Source: Desulfobacula sp964636495
Lineage (GTDB): Bacteria; Desulfobacterota; Desulfobacteria; Desulfobacterales; Desulfobacteraceae
Direction: 5' to 3'
Length of the DNA: 64,000 nt
Assembly: GCA_964636495.1 (NCBI GenBank)
Contig: CAZWSL010000009.1
Coordinates: 1-64,000, forward strand
The notes under the pieces are model-generated. The model was given only the letters and a program-made list of their open reading frames with translations. It was not told where the DNA came from and made no database searches. Made by a program: the position numbers and the translations under genes. This document shows, piece by piece, positions 25,699 through 34,241 of this stretch. Position 1 is the stretch's first letter. The number at the start of each line of letters is the position of its first letter.

Positions 25699-26566
25699 AA
25701 CATCTCATGGATCTGGAAGATTAAAATTTTCTTTTTTTCCGGGTTGTTCACTCAAAGCCTCAGGTCATGAAAACACAATGTCCCTGCTCAAATTCTGTGA
25801 CAAGGTCAATATTGATCTTGAAGAACTTGAAGACTGGAACTGCTGTGGATCATCATCTGCCCACAGCATTAACCATGACGTGGCACAGAATCTTCCAATG
25901 AGAAACCTCTCCCTCGTACCGGAGGGTACCCCTCTATTGATAGCCTGTCCAAGCTGTCTGATGCGAATGAAATCCATGTACCTGCAGATAAAAAAAGATA
26001 CGTCTCTGAGAAAGGAATATGAGAACAGGTGGGGGAAACCCTTTGATAACAACCTTGAAATTATTCATTTCTTTGAGATTTTTGACAGGATCAATCTTCA
26101 AGATTATATTGAAAACCCAAAAGGAAAATTAAAACAGCTCAAAGTTTCGCCATACTATGGATGCATGCTTTCCATGCCTCCTGATTTGAGACATGAAAAA
26201 AAATATTTCGGCATAATGGAAAAGACCCTGTCAAATCTCGGAGCTGATATTATTCCCTTTGGATATGGGACAAAATGCTGCGGTACATACCTGTCAGTTG
26301 CAAAACCCAAGCTTGCACAAACGGTTGTAAATCAAATTGTAGGGAAAGCCATGGAAGCAGGAGCCGAATGCCTGGTGACATCCTGTGCCATGTGTCACCT
26401 GAACCTTGAAATAAGGTGTACAATTAAAAACCCGATCCCTACTCTCCATTTTTCTGAACTGCTTTCAATGGCACTTGGAGCAGAAGATCAGAAAAAGTGG
26501 TTTCCGCGTCATATTGTTGATCCTGTGCCTCTATTGGAAAAGACAGGGTTACTATTACAAAGATAA
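25667..26566 (+). CDS. hdrB: HdrB-type CCG-domain protein (heterodisulfide-reductase-like)
   Basis: A 299-residue protein with two CCG domains, each binding part of a non-cubane 4Fe-4S site. First: Cys27, Cys59-Cys60 and Cys94/Cys97. Second: Cys166, Cys204-Cys205 and Cys240/Cys243. HdrB is the disulfide-reducing subunit. The ATG at 25667 overlaps hdrC by 32 bases; the family N-terminal FFPGC falls at 24-27, so this start is plausible. Probably forms an HdrBC pair with the preceding gene. Confidence 0.92.
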   Translation: MPLKRSLKTDKTSHGSGRLKFSFFPGCSLKASGHENTMSLLKFCDKVNIDLEELEDWNCCGSSSAHSINHDVAQNLPMRNLSLVPEGTPLLIACPSCLMRMKSMYLQIKKDTSLRKEYENRWGKPFDNNLEIIHFFEIFDRINLQDYIENPKGKLKQLKVSPYYGCMLSMPPDLRHEKKYFGIMEKTLSNLGADIIPFGYGTKCCGTYLSVAKPKLAQTVVNQIVGKAMEAGAECLVTSCAMCHLNLEIRCTIKNPIPTLHFSELLSMALGAEDQKKWFPRHIVDPVPLLEKTGLLLQR

Positions 26567-26628
26567 TCTGCATCTCCATCAGAAGGTATAATCTGTCATC
26601 AGATTCCTGAGTTATGATTCAGATGGAT

Positions 26629-27765
26629 TTAACTGCTTTTCCACCACTGGGGCGTATCCGTGATTCGATTTAAATCTATATGCTCCCCGATAAAAGGCGT
26701 GATGAATTTAACATTTTTTTCCCTTGCAGCTGCCATCATTCTTTCAACGGGCTCATACCAGGGATGAAGGGCCAGGTCAAATGTTGCCCAGTGCAGGGGT
26801 ACGAGGATATGACCGCCAAGGTCTATATGCTGTTGGACTGCTTGCTCCGGTAACATATGGATCTGCTTCCACATTTCATCATATGATCCAATTTTTAAAA
26901 AGGTTGCATCAAACGGCCCCAGCTGATCCCCTATTTTTTTAAACCCATCAAAATAACCGGAATCTCCACTGATAAAGACTTTTTTTTCTCTGCCGTGTAC
27001 CGCAAAAGAGCACCATAGTCTTTTATCTCCGTCAAACAGCCCTCTTCTGGCATAATGAACTGCTGGTGTGGCTGTAATGTTTAATGAATCGATCTTGTGA
27101 GCTTCCCACCAGTCCAATACCACAATTTTATTGGATGGAACACCCCAGTCAGAAAGCAGACCGCCGATGCCTAAAGGCACTACAAAAAAATCCGTTTGAT
27201 CTTTCAACTGCCTTATGGTTGGCTCTTCCAGATGATCATAGTGATCATGGGTAATCAGCACCACATCGATTTTCGGCAGTTCATCAACCGCGACAGGGGC
27301 TGGATGAAATCGCCTGGGCCCGATCCAGGAAAAAGGGGATGCCCGCTCTTCAAATACCGGATCCACCAGGATCAGTTTCTCATCCATTGTAATCAGGGTG
27401 CTGGAGTGACCCAGCCAGGCAAACTGCAGTTCATTTTCTCTGATGCTGACCCACTCCTCTTTTTTAATTTTTCTTACAGGCAGCTCGCCTGCAGGTGCAG
27501 GATCGATGCGGGTGGTGAAAAACCGTTTTTTAATATATGGCAGGGTGGAGCCTTCGGCAATGACAGGTGCATTGACAGGATTGACAAACCTCCCCTCTTT
27601 AAACTGGGGAGAGGTCAGAATCTGTTTTTCCCAATCCAACCGGCTGCAACTGTTTGCCACAGCCCTTGCCGATGATGTCCATGAAAAAAACATGGCCTGG
27701 AGCATTGCTGTTATACTGAATCGAATAAACTCTCTTCGTGTCCATCGAGAATTTATGATTTTCAT
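26629..27765 (-). CDS. MBL-fold metallohydrolase with twin-arginine-like signal
   Basis: A 378-residue metallo-beta-lactamase-fold hydrolase of the UlaG/NAPE-PLD-like branch. The zinc motif HDHYDHL is near residue 155, followed by TPAVHYARRG, a SGDSGY segment and LPLHWATF. The N-terminus contains TRREFIRF followed by a hydrophobic stretch, which looks like a Tat signal. The ATG overlaps the stop of the upstream nucleotide-sugar-type gene (ATGA), so they share a transcript. Substrate, often a lipid phosphodiester, is not predictable here. Confidence 0.9.
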   Translation of the reverse strand: MKIINSRWTRREFIRFSITAMLQAMFFSWTSSARAVANSCSRLDWEKQILTSPQFKEGRFVNPVNAPVIAEGSTLPYIKKRFFTTRIDPAPAGELPVRKIKKEEWVSIRENELQFAWLGHSSTLITMDEKLILVDPVFEERASPFSWIGPRRFHPAPVAVDELPKIDVVLITHDHYDHLEEPTIRQLKDQTDFFVVPLGIGGLLSDWGVPSNKIVVLDWWEAHKIDSLNITATPAVHYARRGLFDGDKRLWCSFAVHGREKKVFISGDSGYFDGFKKIGDQLGPFDATFLKIGSYDEMWKQIHMLPEQAVQQHIDLGGHILVPLHWATFDLALHPWYEPVERMMAAAREKNVKFITPFIGEHIDLNRITDTPQWWKSS

Positions 27766-28448
27766 TGCATCACATCCTTTTTGTATAGATTTCGAATATC
27801 CCTGTTTTCCAGAACCGCCTGGCTGAATGGCCCTGTTCCGTTCAGGCCGGCATGAACCATGGCAGCGGCAAGATGCTCAGAAGAGATGCCTATATTGGGA
27901 TAAATCAGACGTACCAGGGGATAAAGGAATCGAAAAAGAGTGTAAAACGTATTGGGTTCTTTGCGCGGCCGGACCGGATAAATATATCCAGGCCTGAAAA
28001 TATGGATTCGAAAAAATCCAGACTCAAGCAGTCCACTCTCTGCTATTCCCTTATAGCGGGCAAATGCCACTCGGCTTTTTTCCGAAGGGTCTGCCCCCTG
28101 CCCGCTTAAAAAACAGAAAACAGTCTGAGGGCTTCTCTCATGCAGACACTCTGCAAATGCCAATGTGTAATCAACCGTTATCTGACGAAACAGATCATCA
28201 GGCACGGTTCCTGTATATGCACCCAGGCAGTAGAAAGCTGCATCAAGGTTGGAAAGATTATTTTTCACAGAGGTATAATCTGTAAAATCATTAATAATAA
28301 TCTCTTTTAATTTTTCATGGTTCATCCCTGTGGAGTGCCGCCCGATCACAGTGACACTGATAATTTCCGGATGATCAAGACATATCTTAAGGACAATTCC
28401 GCCCACCATTCCGGTGGCACCAATGATAACAACGCGTTTGTTACTCAT
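27762..28448 (-). CDS. NAD(P)-binding SDR/epimerase-like protein
   Basis: About 228 residues with an N-terminal Rossmann motif VVIGATGMVGG and an ACxLG-type AFYCLGAYTG, then a FLSGQGADPS, FARYKGIAE and FRPGYIYP run typical of the atypical short-chain dehydrogenase group (NAD(P)H-binding, YwnB/HTATIP2-like). The start at 28448 (MSNKRVV) is preferred; an ATG five codons upstream (28463) is equally open. Overlaps the MBL gene by 4 bp. Substrate unknown. Confidence 0.82.
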   Translation of the reverse strand: MSNKRVVIIGATGMVGGIVLKICLDHPEIISVTVIGRHSTGMNHEKLKEIIINDFTDYTSVKNNLSNLDAAFYCLGAYTGTVPDDLFRQITVDYTLAFAECLHERSPQTVFCFLSGQGADPSEKSRVAFARYKGIAESGLLESGFFRIHIFRPGYIYPVRPRKEPNTFYTLFRFLYPLVRLIYPNIGISSEHLAAAMVHAGLNGTGPFSQAVLENRDIRNLYKKDVMQ

Positions 28449-28717
28449 ACTGACACTTCTCATGGGTATGATTTTCCCAATCCCCTAAATGAATGATCAT
28501 TTTTAATTTGCATCATCTGGATGCAACCCGATTCCATTGGGCAATTTAACTACTCCTGAAATAATGCCTCTTTTCCGCTCTGTTTTTTGTTCTCATAGGA
28601 TAAAAATAAAACGTTCTTTCGTTTATAACAACTCTTTTTTTGCTAAAAAAATATAACTGCCCATCCTGTATCCCGCTTAAAGTATGCAGGTGGTATATAT
28701 AACAGAGTTAATCAAAA

Positions 28718-29926
28718 TCACAGCATAGTAATTGTGTCAGGAAAAGTTGTAAGGGATTCAAGACCGCTGTCTGTCACCAGCAGTGAATTTTCAATACCGA
28801 CTACACCTTTCCCGGGAATAACCGCTTTTGGTTCCAGGGCGATAACCATGCCTTTTTCAAGTGCCAGTGTCTGACCATGTGCAATAAATGGAAATTCATC
28901 AAGCTCCAGGCCGATACCATGTCCTGTAAATCGAATTCTTTTTTCCCCTGAACCCATGAAATACTCTTTACAGGAACCTGCCTCGGCCATGGCAATCATC
29001 ATTTTATACAATTCACCGGTGATACTTCCGGGTACAGCTTCTTTTTTCACCATTTCCTGGATCTCAAGCATAAGGTCGTGAATCTTTAAAAGTTCATCCG
29101 GCAGACTGCCGAAAGAGAATATGCGGGTATGGTCACTGATATATCCATTTAAAACAAAAACATAATCAACCAGTACAGGTTCATGGCTCTTTATTAAATT
29201 AAACCCCGGACCCTGGGCAATACTTGAATTGACCCCGAGGCCGCCTGTGGGTGAAGCTAAACAGCTTGGAATGGCTGCTGCTGCACCCGACATGATATGG
29301 CCGTAAAAAAGATCATTATCCCACATTCTCATCCGGATCAGTCCCTGATGTCCCAGACTTCTGGCATAGGCCTCAAGCCTGCCGGCAAATTCAATCTCAC
29401 TGATACCTTTTTCAATTAAGTCAGGTACTTTCCCGGCCACCTTGTCAGCCAGGCTGGATGCCTGCTTCATTAACCCTATTTCATAATCTGACTTTACAGC
29501 TCTCTGCAGTCTGATATGCAGTGAGACATCAACCAGAGATGAATTGCAGAATATCTTTTGAAATAAAAAATAGTGATTGACTGTCAGCACATCCAGTTCA
29601 AGCCCTATTGTCCGGGGTACTGGATATCCAAAAGAAGCCATCTGTTCAGGAATTTCCTTCGGACTTGTTATGGATACGATCCTCTCCATACCCGATTCTT
29701 CAATGGAGCGCTGAAAATCCTTGAAAACCATGAGAAGGGGCTCACCATGGTCTGGAATATAAAGCCACCCCTGCTGTGCTGTTCCTGCATAATAGAACAG
29801 ATCTGCCTTCTGCAGAATCAAAGCTCCGCCAACTCTGTTTTTTTCTAGTCTTTTCTGCAGTCCCGCAACTCTTGAAATCTGTTCACTGGAAGTTATGGTT
29901 CGTTTATACTGTATCATACTACTCAC
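28718..29926 (-). CDS. M24 family metallopeptidase (Xaa-Pro dipeptidase-like)
   Basis: A 402-residue pita-bread-fold peptidase. The five metal ligands are visible: Asp in VDYVFVLNGYISDHTR (both Asp), His in GHGIGLELDE, Glu in ALEPK and Glu in GIENSLLV. The N-terminal 140 residues form the creatinase-like domain. Members remove N-terminal residues before proline, though some have other substrates. Transcribed alone; a minus-strand promoter-like sequence lies about 200 bp upstream. Confidence 0.93.
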   Translation of the reverse strand: MSSMIQYKRTITSSEQISRVAGLQKRLEKNRVGGALILQKADLFYYAGTAQQGWLYIPDHGEPLLMVFKDFQRSIEESGMERIVSITSPKEIPEQMASFGYPVPRTIGLELDVLTVNHYFLFQKIFCNSSLVDVSLHIRLQRAVKSDYEIGLMKQASSLADKVAGKVPDLIEKGISEIEFAGRLEAYARSLGHQGLIRMRMWDNDLFYGHIMSGAAAAIPSCLASPTGGLGVNSSIAQGPGFNLIKSHEPVLVDYVFVLNGYISDHTRIFSFGSLPDELLKIHDLMLEIQEMVKKEAVPGSITGELYKMMIAMAEAGSCKEYFMGSGEKRIRFTGHGIGLELDEFPFIAHGQTLALEKGMVIALEPKAVIPGKGVVGIENSLLVTDSGLESLTTFPDTITML

Positions 29927-30391
29927 CTATCATATTTTTTTCATCTTAATCTCATAATGTCTTCAACAGCAGCAGGCTCAATCTGTAAAAAGGTATGAGC
30001 TCATTTTCCTGTTTCATCACTCCATCTGGACGTGTAACTCATTAAAATTTTTATATACTATACCCATTGCATGATAAAAATAATAAAAAATTTAAACAGA
30101 TACAACCCGATATAGCAAAATTCTCAGCAAGTATAATATTGTCAAATTCAATGTCAACAAATAAAACTTTCATTCCGGCATTTATACTGATCACCATAAA
30201 TACCGGTATTTCATTCACCATAACCTGTACCTGTTCAACAATGAGAAATCATAAAATATCTGCTGCAATCCTTTGAAAAAATTCCGTATTAAAACCCTTA
30301 AACTTTATTATTTTTTAATGACAACGGAACATCCTGCCCCAATTCTTTGAATCCTTCCCTGCCCTTGAAAAAATATCAGTAATTTTATATA
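29927..30391. other. intergenic region with a minus-strand promoter-like sequence
   Basis: I see no gene. On the minus strand TTGACA (30157-30152), a 16-base spacer and TATACT (30135-30130) resemble a sigma-70 promoter facing the M24 peptidase. A plus-strand frame at 30067-30276 has Thr/Ile-rich, signal-free sequence and no ribosome binding site, so it is left out. Confidence 0.4.
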
Positions 30392-30673
30392 TTGCAGACA
30401 ATGAAAAAAGAGCTGAAAAAATTTCTTAATCAAAAGATCGTGGTGGATACGAAAACGTCCTGGATGTACATCGGTACACTGGAAAAATTAACAGACCACT
30501 GTGTATTACTCAAGGATGTAGATGCCCATGACAATGCTGACACACCTACATCCAAGGAAATTTATCTGCTGAAAAGCAAAATCAATGATATTGTACCCAA
30601 TAGAAATTGTGTGTTCATAAACCTGGATCATGTTGTCAGTTTTTCTCCGCTGGAAGATATAAGGGAATATTAA
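30392..30673 (+). CDS. conserved hypothetical, possibly Sm-like fold
   Basis: A 93-residue protein whose strand pattern (IVVDTKTSWMYIGTLEKL, then LLKDVDAHDN, then CVFINLDHVVSFSPL) looks like an LSm/Sm-like small beta barrel, which often binds RNA or forms rings. No identity was recognised. The start could be ATG at 30392 or 30401. There is no strong ribosome binding site. It precedes the DUF362 gene by about 110 bp. Confidence 0.55.
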   Translation: MQTMKKELKKFLNQKIVVDTKTSWMYIGTLEKLTDHCVLLKDVDAHDNADTPTSKEIYLLKSKINDIVPNRNCVFINLDHVVSFSPLEDIREY

Positions 30674-30785
30674 TAACGTTTCAATTAAAAAAGTGTATGA
30701 TTCAAGATGTCCTGGCTCCAGGAACAGATTGAAATCGTGAATATATAACAGGAATTGATAAAGATTTTCAATAACTTGAACATGA

Positions 30786-31559
30786 ATGACTATGAATTGT
30801 GTAAATATAGATTTTGAATCCTTTGAAAAATCAATAACAGATGCCCTTGATAACATCTCTGCTTATAAGCAGATAGCTGAACAATCGGCAATCTTGATAA
30901 AACCGAACTTAACAACTGACTCACCCCACCCCATTACCACCTCACCTGAATGCTGCAGGGTTATTATTAAATATATCCGAAAATATTCAAAAGCCAGAAT
31001 TGTAATTGGAGAAGGGTGTGGAGATGCAAATTATGAAACCAGAGAGATTTTTAAAAATCTGGGTTATACGGAAATGGCTGAAGAAGAGGATGTATCGTTG
31101 TCAGATTTGAATTATGGGCCAGTAAAAATATTAAAAAACAGAGATTGCTGTATCTTTCCAGAAATGTATCTCCCGGAAACAGCCTTCAGCCATTATATTA
31201 TTTCGGTTCCTGTTCTCAAAGCTCACTCCCTTGCCGGAATTACGGGAAGTCTTAAAAACATGATGGGCTTTGCACAACCCAGGTATTATTCCGGCCGTTC
31301 CGGAGTCTGGAAAAAAGCAGTGTTCCATGAAAAAATGCAGCAGTCAATTATTGATTTAAACAGATATCTTGTGCCGGATCTTTCAATAATGGACTGCAGT
31401 ATAGGCATGGCTGAATTTCATCTTGGCGGGCCTCAATGTGACCCACCGGTTGAAAAAATAATTGCCGGATATAATCCCTGGGAGGTAGATTGTGAAGCAG
31501 CAGGATTACTGGGATTAAACTGGAACGACATAGAACACATTGCTGTCGGTTTTAGATAA
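30786..31559 (+). CDS. DUF362 domain-containing protein
   Basis: A 257-residue soluble protein of the DUF362 family, with ILIKPNLTTDSPHPITTSP near residue 36, RIVIGEGCGDA near 75, SVPVLKAHSLAGITGSLKNMMGF near 140 and IMDCSIGMAEFHLGGP near 200. DUF362 proteins are common in anaerobes, often carry or partner Fe-S clusters, and have no settled function. This one lacks a CxxC ferredoxin motif. GTG-like and ATG starts are close together at the 5' end; the ATG at 30786 is taken. Confidence 0.88.
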   Translation: MTMNCVNIDFESFEKSITDALDNISAYKQIAEQSAILIKPNLTTDSPHPITTSPECCRVIIKYIRKYSKARIVIGEGCGDANYETREIFKNLGYTEMAEEEDVSLSDLNYGPVKILKNRDCCIFPEMYLPETAFSHYIISVPVLKAHSLAGITGSLKNMMGFAQPRYYSGRSGVWKKAVFHEKMQQSIIDLNRYLVPDLSIMDCSIGMAEFHLGGPQCDPPVEKIIAGYNPWEVDCEAAGLLGLNWNDIEHIAVGFR

Positions 31560-31592
31560 TAAACAAAACACAAACTGTGAAACGCTCAATTT

Positions 31593-32522
31593 TCAAACAG
31601 AAGTCTTAAATAAATCAGTTGATAAATAGCGCTCCCCGGTATCGGGCATTACAAACACTATTGTCTTTCCGCTGTTTTCAGACCTGCCTGCAATCGTTTT
31701 CGCAGCATGAAAAGCAGCTCCGGAAGATATACCGCAAAGGATTCCCGCGTCGTTTGCAAGCTCCTTTGCTCCGAGCAGTGCTTCCCTGTTTTCAATAGTA
31801 ATCACTTCATCAATAATATTCACATTGAGATTTTCAGGGATAAAACCGGCACCAATACCTTGAATTTTATGGGGACCAGGGGATTTGCCCGAAATAACAG
31901 GTGAAGCAGCAGGCTCTACAGCTATGCATTTAATTTGCGGATTTTTCGCTTTTAATACTTCCCCCACTCCGGTAATGGTTCCTCCCGTGCCTACTCCTGC
32001 AACAAAAAAATCAATTTTGCCATCTGTGTCTTTCCATATCTCAGGAGCTGTTGTCTTTCTATGAATCTCAGGATTGGCCGGGTTTGAAAACTGATCCGGC
32101 ATAAACGCATTTGAAGTTTCTGAAACAATTTTTTTTGCCTCTTCTATGGCACCTTTCATACCTTTTGAACCCTCAGTTAAAACAAGGGTAGCACCGAGAT
32201 GTTTTAAAAGCTGCCGCCTTTCAAGGCTCATGGTTTCAGGCATTGTCAATATCAGTTTTAAACCTCTTACCCGTGAAGCAAAAGCAAGGGCAATGCCTGT
32301 ATTACCACTGGTAGGCTCTACAACGGTAGATTCCCGGTTAATTTTTCCGGTTCGAAAAGCATCTTCAATCATGGCGGAACCAATCCTGTCTTTTACGCTT
32401 GACGCTGGATTGAAAAATTCAAGTTTTCCAAATATTTCAGCCGATGTTTCGCGGCTGGCTTTCTGAATATGGACAACAGGAGTTGATCCGATTGTTTCTG
32501 TTATATCAGACTTGACATTCAT
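31593..32522 (-). CDS. cysK: O-acetylserine sulfhydrylase (cysteine synthase)
   Basis: PLP enzyme that makes cysteine from O-acetylserine and sulfide. PLP lysine in NPASSVKDRIG, the TSGNTGIALA phosphate loop, GTGGTITGVGEVLKA and SGKSPGPHKIQGIGAGF are all present at normal positions; 309 residues is typical. The gene begins inside the 3' end of the serine acetyltransferase (17-base overlap), consistent with a regulator-acetyltransferase-synthase operon. Confidence 0.95.
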   Translation of the reverse strand: MNVKSDITETIGSTPVVHIQKASRETSAEIFGKLEFFNPASSVKDRIGSAMIEDAFRTGKINRESTVVEPTSGNTGIALAFASRVRGLKLILTMPETMSLERRQLLKHLGATLVLTEGSKGMKGAIEEAKKIVSETSNAFMPDQFSNPANPEIHRKTTAPEIWKDTDGKIDFFVAGVGTGGTITGVGEVLKAKNPQIKCIAVEPAASPVISGKSPGPHKIQGIGAGFIPENLNVNIIDEVITIENREALLGAKELANDAGILCGISSGAAFHAAKTIAGRSENSGKTIVFVMPDTGERYLSTDLFKTSV

Positions 32523-33549
32523 GGCAGTTTTTCTCCAATTTTAATAACCGCTGTTCCAGATTTTTTTTATTTTCCTGATATGTATATATAAGACTCGGGG
32601 ATTCGATAAATACTTTCGTATCCCGGGGAACAGATTCTGTCAGCCAGACATTCCCCCCGATTACTGATCTCGCCCCAATAGTGGTTTTCCCGCCAAGAAT
32701 AGTGGCACCGGAATAGATGATCACATCATCTTCAATTGTTGGATGCCGTTTTGCCCCCCTCAGCTTGCTCCCTGCGTTTGGCGGTAGGGATAACGCACCA
32801 ATGGTTACATTCTGGTATAATCGTACATTATTTCCAATAACACTTGTTTCACCGACTACAACGCCGGTTCCGTGATCTATAACAAACTGCTCACCTATTT
32901 TTGCACCCGGATGTATATCAATTCCGGTTTTACTGTGTGCATATTCTGTCATAAGCCTTGGCAGTTGTGGTACATCTAACTTAAACAGGATATGCGCGAT
33001 TCTGTAAACTGAAATGGCATAAAGGCCGGGAGAAGAATAAATTATTTCATCATGGCTTTTAGCAGCAGGGTCTCCTTCAAGAACACTTTTTGTATCTTTG
33101 GCAAGAGATATTCTCAGTTTTGGAATAGCTGCAATAGTTTTTAGAGCAATATCATGGCCTGTTTTTTCACACTCGAGACATGCTTTGCTGTATCGCAGGC
33201 AGTCATGTCTCAGGACATGAATAATCTGTTCTGACAGGATATCATAAAGTTTGGAAACAGCCTGTCCCATGTTATAGACAAGATTTGCCCCGTCAATTTT
33301 TTCTTTTGCAAAATATCCAGGGAAAAGAATTTCTCTGAAATTTTCAATCATCTCTCTGATTGAAGTTGAAAAATGAATTGGATCATCACCTATATGTGCA
33401 AAGCAGGTTTCATCTTCCATGGATCTCAAAATCGTATTAATCACCCCTGGCAACTCCTTTCGGTAATCAGAGGCATTATCCCTTTCTGTACGGCAGGTAC
33501 TGTCTAAACTAAATTCATCCATTGGTGGAACCATCCTTTTCATTTCCAA
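32506..33549 (-). CDS. cysE: serine O-acetyltransferase
   Basis: A 347-residue SAT with an N-terminal helical extension and C-terminal left-handed beta-helix hexapeptide repeats (GIDIHPGAKIGEQFVIDHGTG, VVGETSVIG, IEDDVIIYSGATILG). The longer N-terminal form is the EpsC/anaerobe type. It supplies O-acetylserine for CysK. The gene overlaps the upstream HTH gene (stop 33515) by 35 bases and the downstream cysK by 17. Confidence 0.93.
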   Translation of the reverse strand: MEMKRMVPPMDEFSLDSTCRTERDNASDYRKELPGVINTILRSMEDETCFAHIGDDPIHFSTSIREMIENFREILFPGYFAKEKIDGANLVYNMGQAVSKLYDILSEQIIHVLRHDCLRYSKACLECEKTGHDIALKTIAAIPKLRISLAKDTKSVLEGDPAAKSHDEIIYSSPGLYAISVYRIAHILFKLDVPQLPRLMTEYAHSKTGIDIHPGAKIGEQFVIDHGTGVVVGETSVIGNNVRLYQNVTIGALSLPPNAGSKLRGAKRHPTIEDDVIIYSGATILGGKTTIGARSVIGGNVWLTESVPRDTKVFIESPSLIYTYQENKKNLEQRLLKLEKNCHECQV

Positions 33550-33922
33550 AAATACTTCTAAAGACTCTACATTTTTTGCAGACTTTCATCTTATCTTTCC
33601 AGGAATTCTGGGTATTGCCATTACATCTGGTTCCGTTGATAAACCAGCAGAGATCTCCTGCATCAAACTCCCATGCAGGACAGTTTTTCAGCATTTTGTC
33701 AGAACACTTGATAATATCCCAGCATTTTTTTGACTGCTTTTCATCTCCTAAGATTTTTTTTGATAAGAGAAACAGCAGCTGCCGTTCGACGTGATGCGGA
33801 ATTTTTCGCCATCCCTGTTCATAGCTGTGTATTGCCTTAATAGACACACCAAGCAGTTCTGCGAGTTCTTTCTGGGTTTTTTCAAGTTTTGCTCTTATAT
33901 GTTTAAATTTACCTTTTTCCAT
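33515..33922 (-). CDS. XRE-type HTH protein with C-terminal two-CW cysteine-rich domain
   Basis: A 135-residue putative regulator. Residues 7-36 form a helix-turn-helix (KTQKELAELLGVSIKAIHSYEQG). The C-terminal half has CW pairs and further cysteines: Cys67-Trp, Cys73, Cys81, Cys92-Trp, Cys100, Cys115 and Cys118, i.e. a two-CW domain, probably Zn- or Fe-binding. As first gene of the cysE-cysK operon it probably senses a thiol, metal or cysteine status and controls its own promoter. Function is inferred from context. Confidence 0.8.
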   Translation of the reverse strand: MEKGKFKHIRAKLEKTQKELAELLGVSIKAIHSYEQGWRKIPHHVERQLLFLLSKKILGDEKQSKKCWDIIKCSDKMLKNCPAWEFDAGDLCWFINGTRCNGNTQNSWKDKMKVCKKCRVFRSIFGNEKDGSTNG

Positions 33923-33960
33923 ATTATCATCTTAATAATTAGGGTTTCATTCATGATGAT

Positions 33961-33989
33961 ATCATATGCCACAATGTAGGGTTTGTCAA
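33961..33989 (-). promoter_or_regulatory. strong sigma-70-type promoter of the cysteine operon
   Basis: On the minus strand TTGACA (33989-33984), a 17-base spacer and TATGAT (33966-33961) fit the consensus. AAACCCTA occurs twice near it: at 33984-33977 (touching the -35 element) and at 33947-33940 (downstream of the start point). They are likely operator half-sites for the HTH protein; this is inference. Confidence 0.7.
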
Positions 33990-34191
33990 CACACAGATAA
34001 CAGGCAGCGTATTAAAATCAGTTGACTCAGTTATATGGGAGCCATATTCATTAGTGAATATGCTGTCGAGAGGATGTAAAAACATATCAATTTTTCATTC
34101 CATACAACCTGTTGAATAACGATATTGGCTTCCTGCAGAACAGATGATTTCAAAAGATATGATAATAGATAAAAATTATCTGTATGCAATC

Positions 34192-34219
34192 TTGACCCTT
34201 CTGATTTTTGCATTACTTT
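34192..34219 (+). promoter_or_regulatory. possible promoter of clpB
   Basis: TTGACC (34192-34197), a 16-base spacer and TACTTT (34214-34219) precede the clpB ATG by about 20 bp. No CIRCE inverted repeat is seen. Weak evidence. Confidence 0.3.
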
Positions 34220-34241
34220 ATCTGATAAATAATTAAAAGTA

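Noticed and set aside
30067..30276. Thr/Ile-rich plus-strand frame
   Set aside because: No ribosome binding site, low-complexity composition, and it overlaps a minus-strand promoter-like sequence.
34000..34241. CIRCE element before clpB
   Set aside because: No TTAGCACTC-N9-GAGTGCTAA pattern was found.
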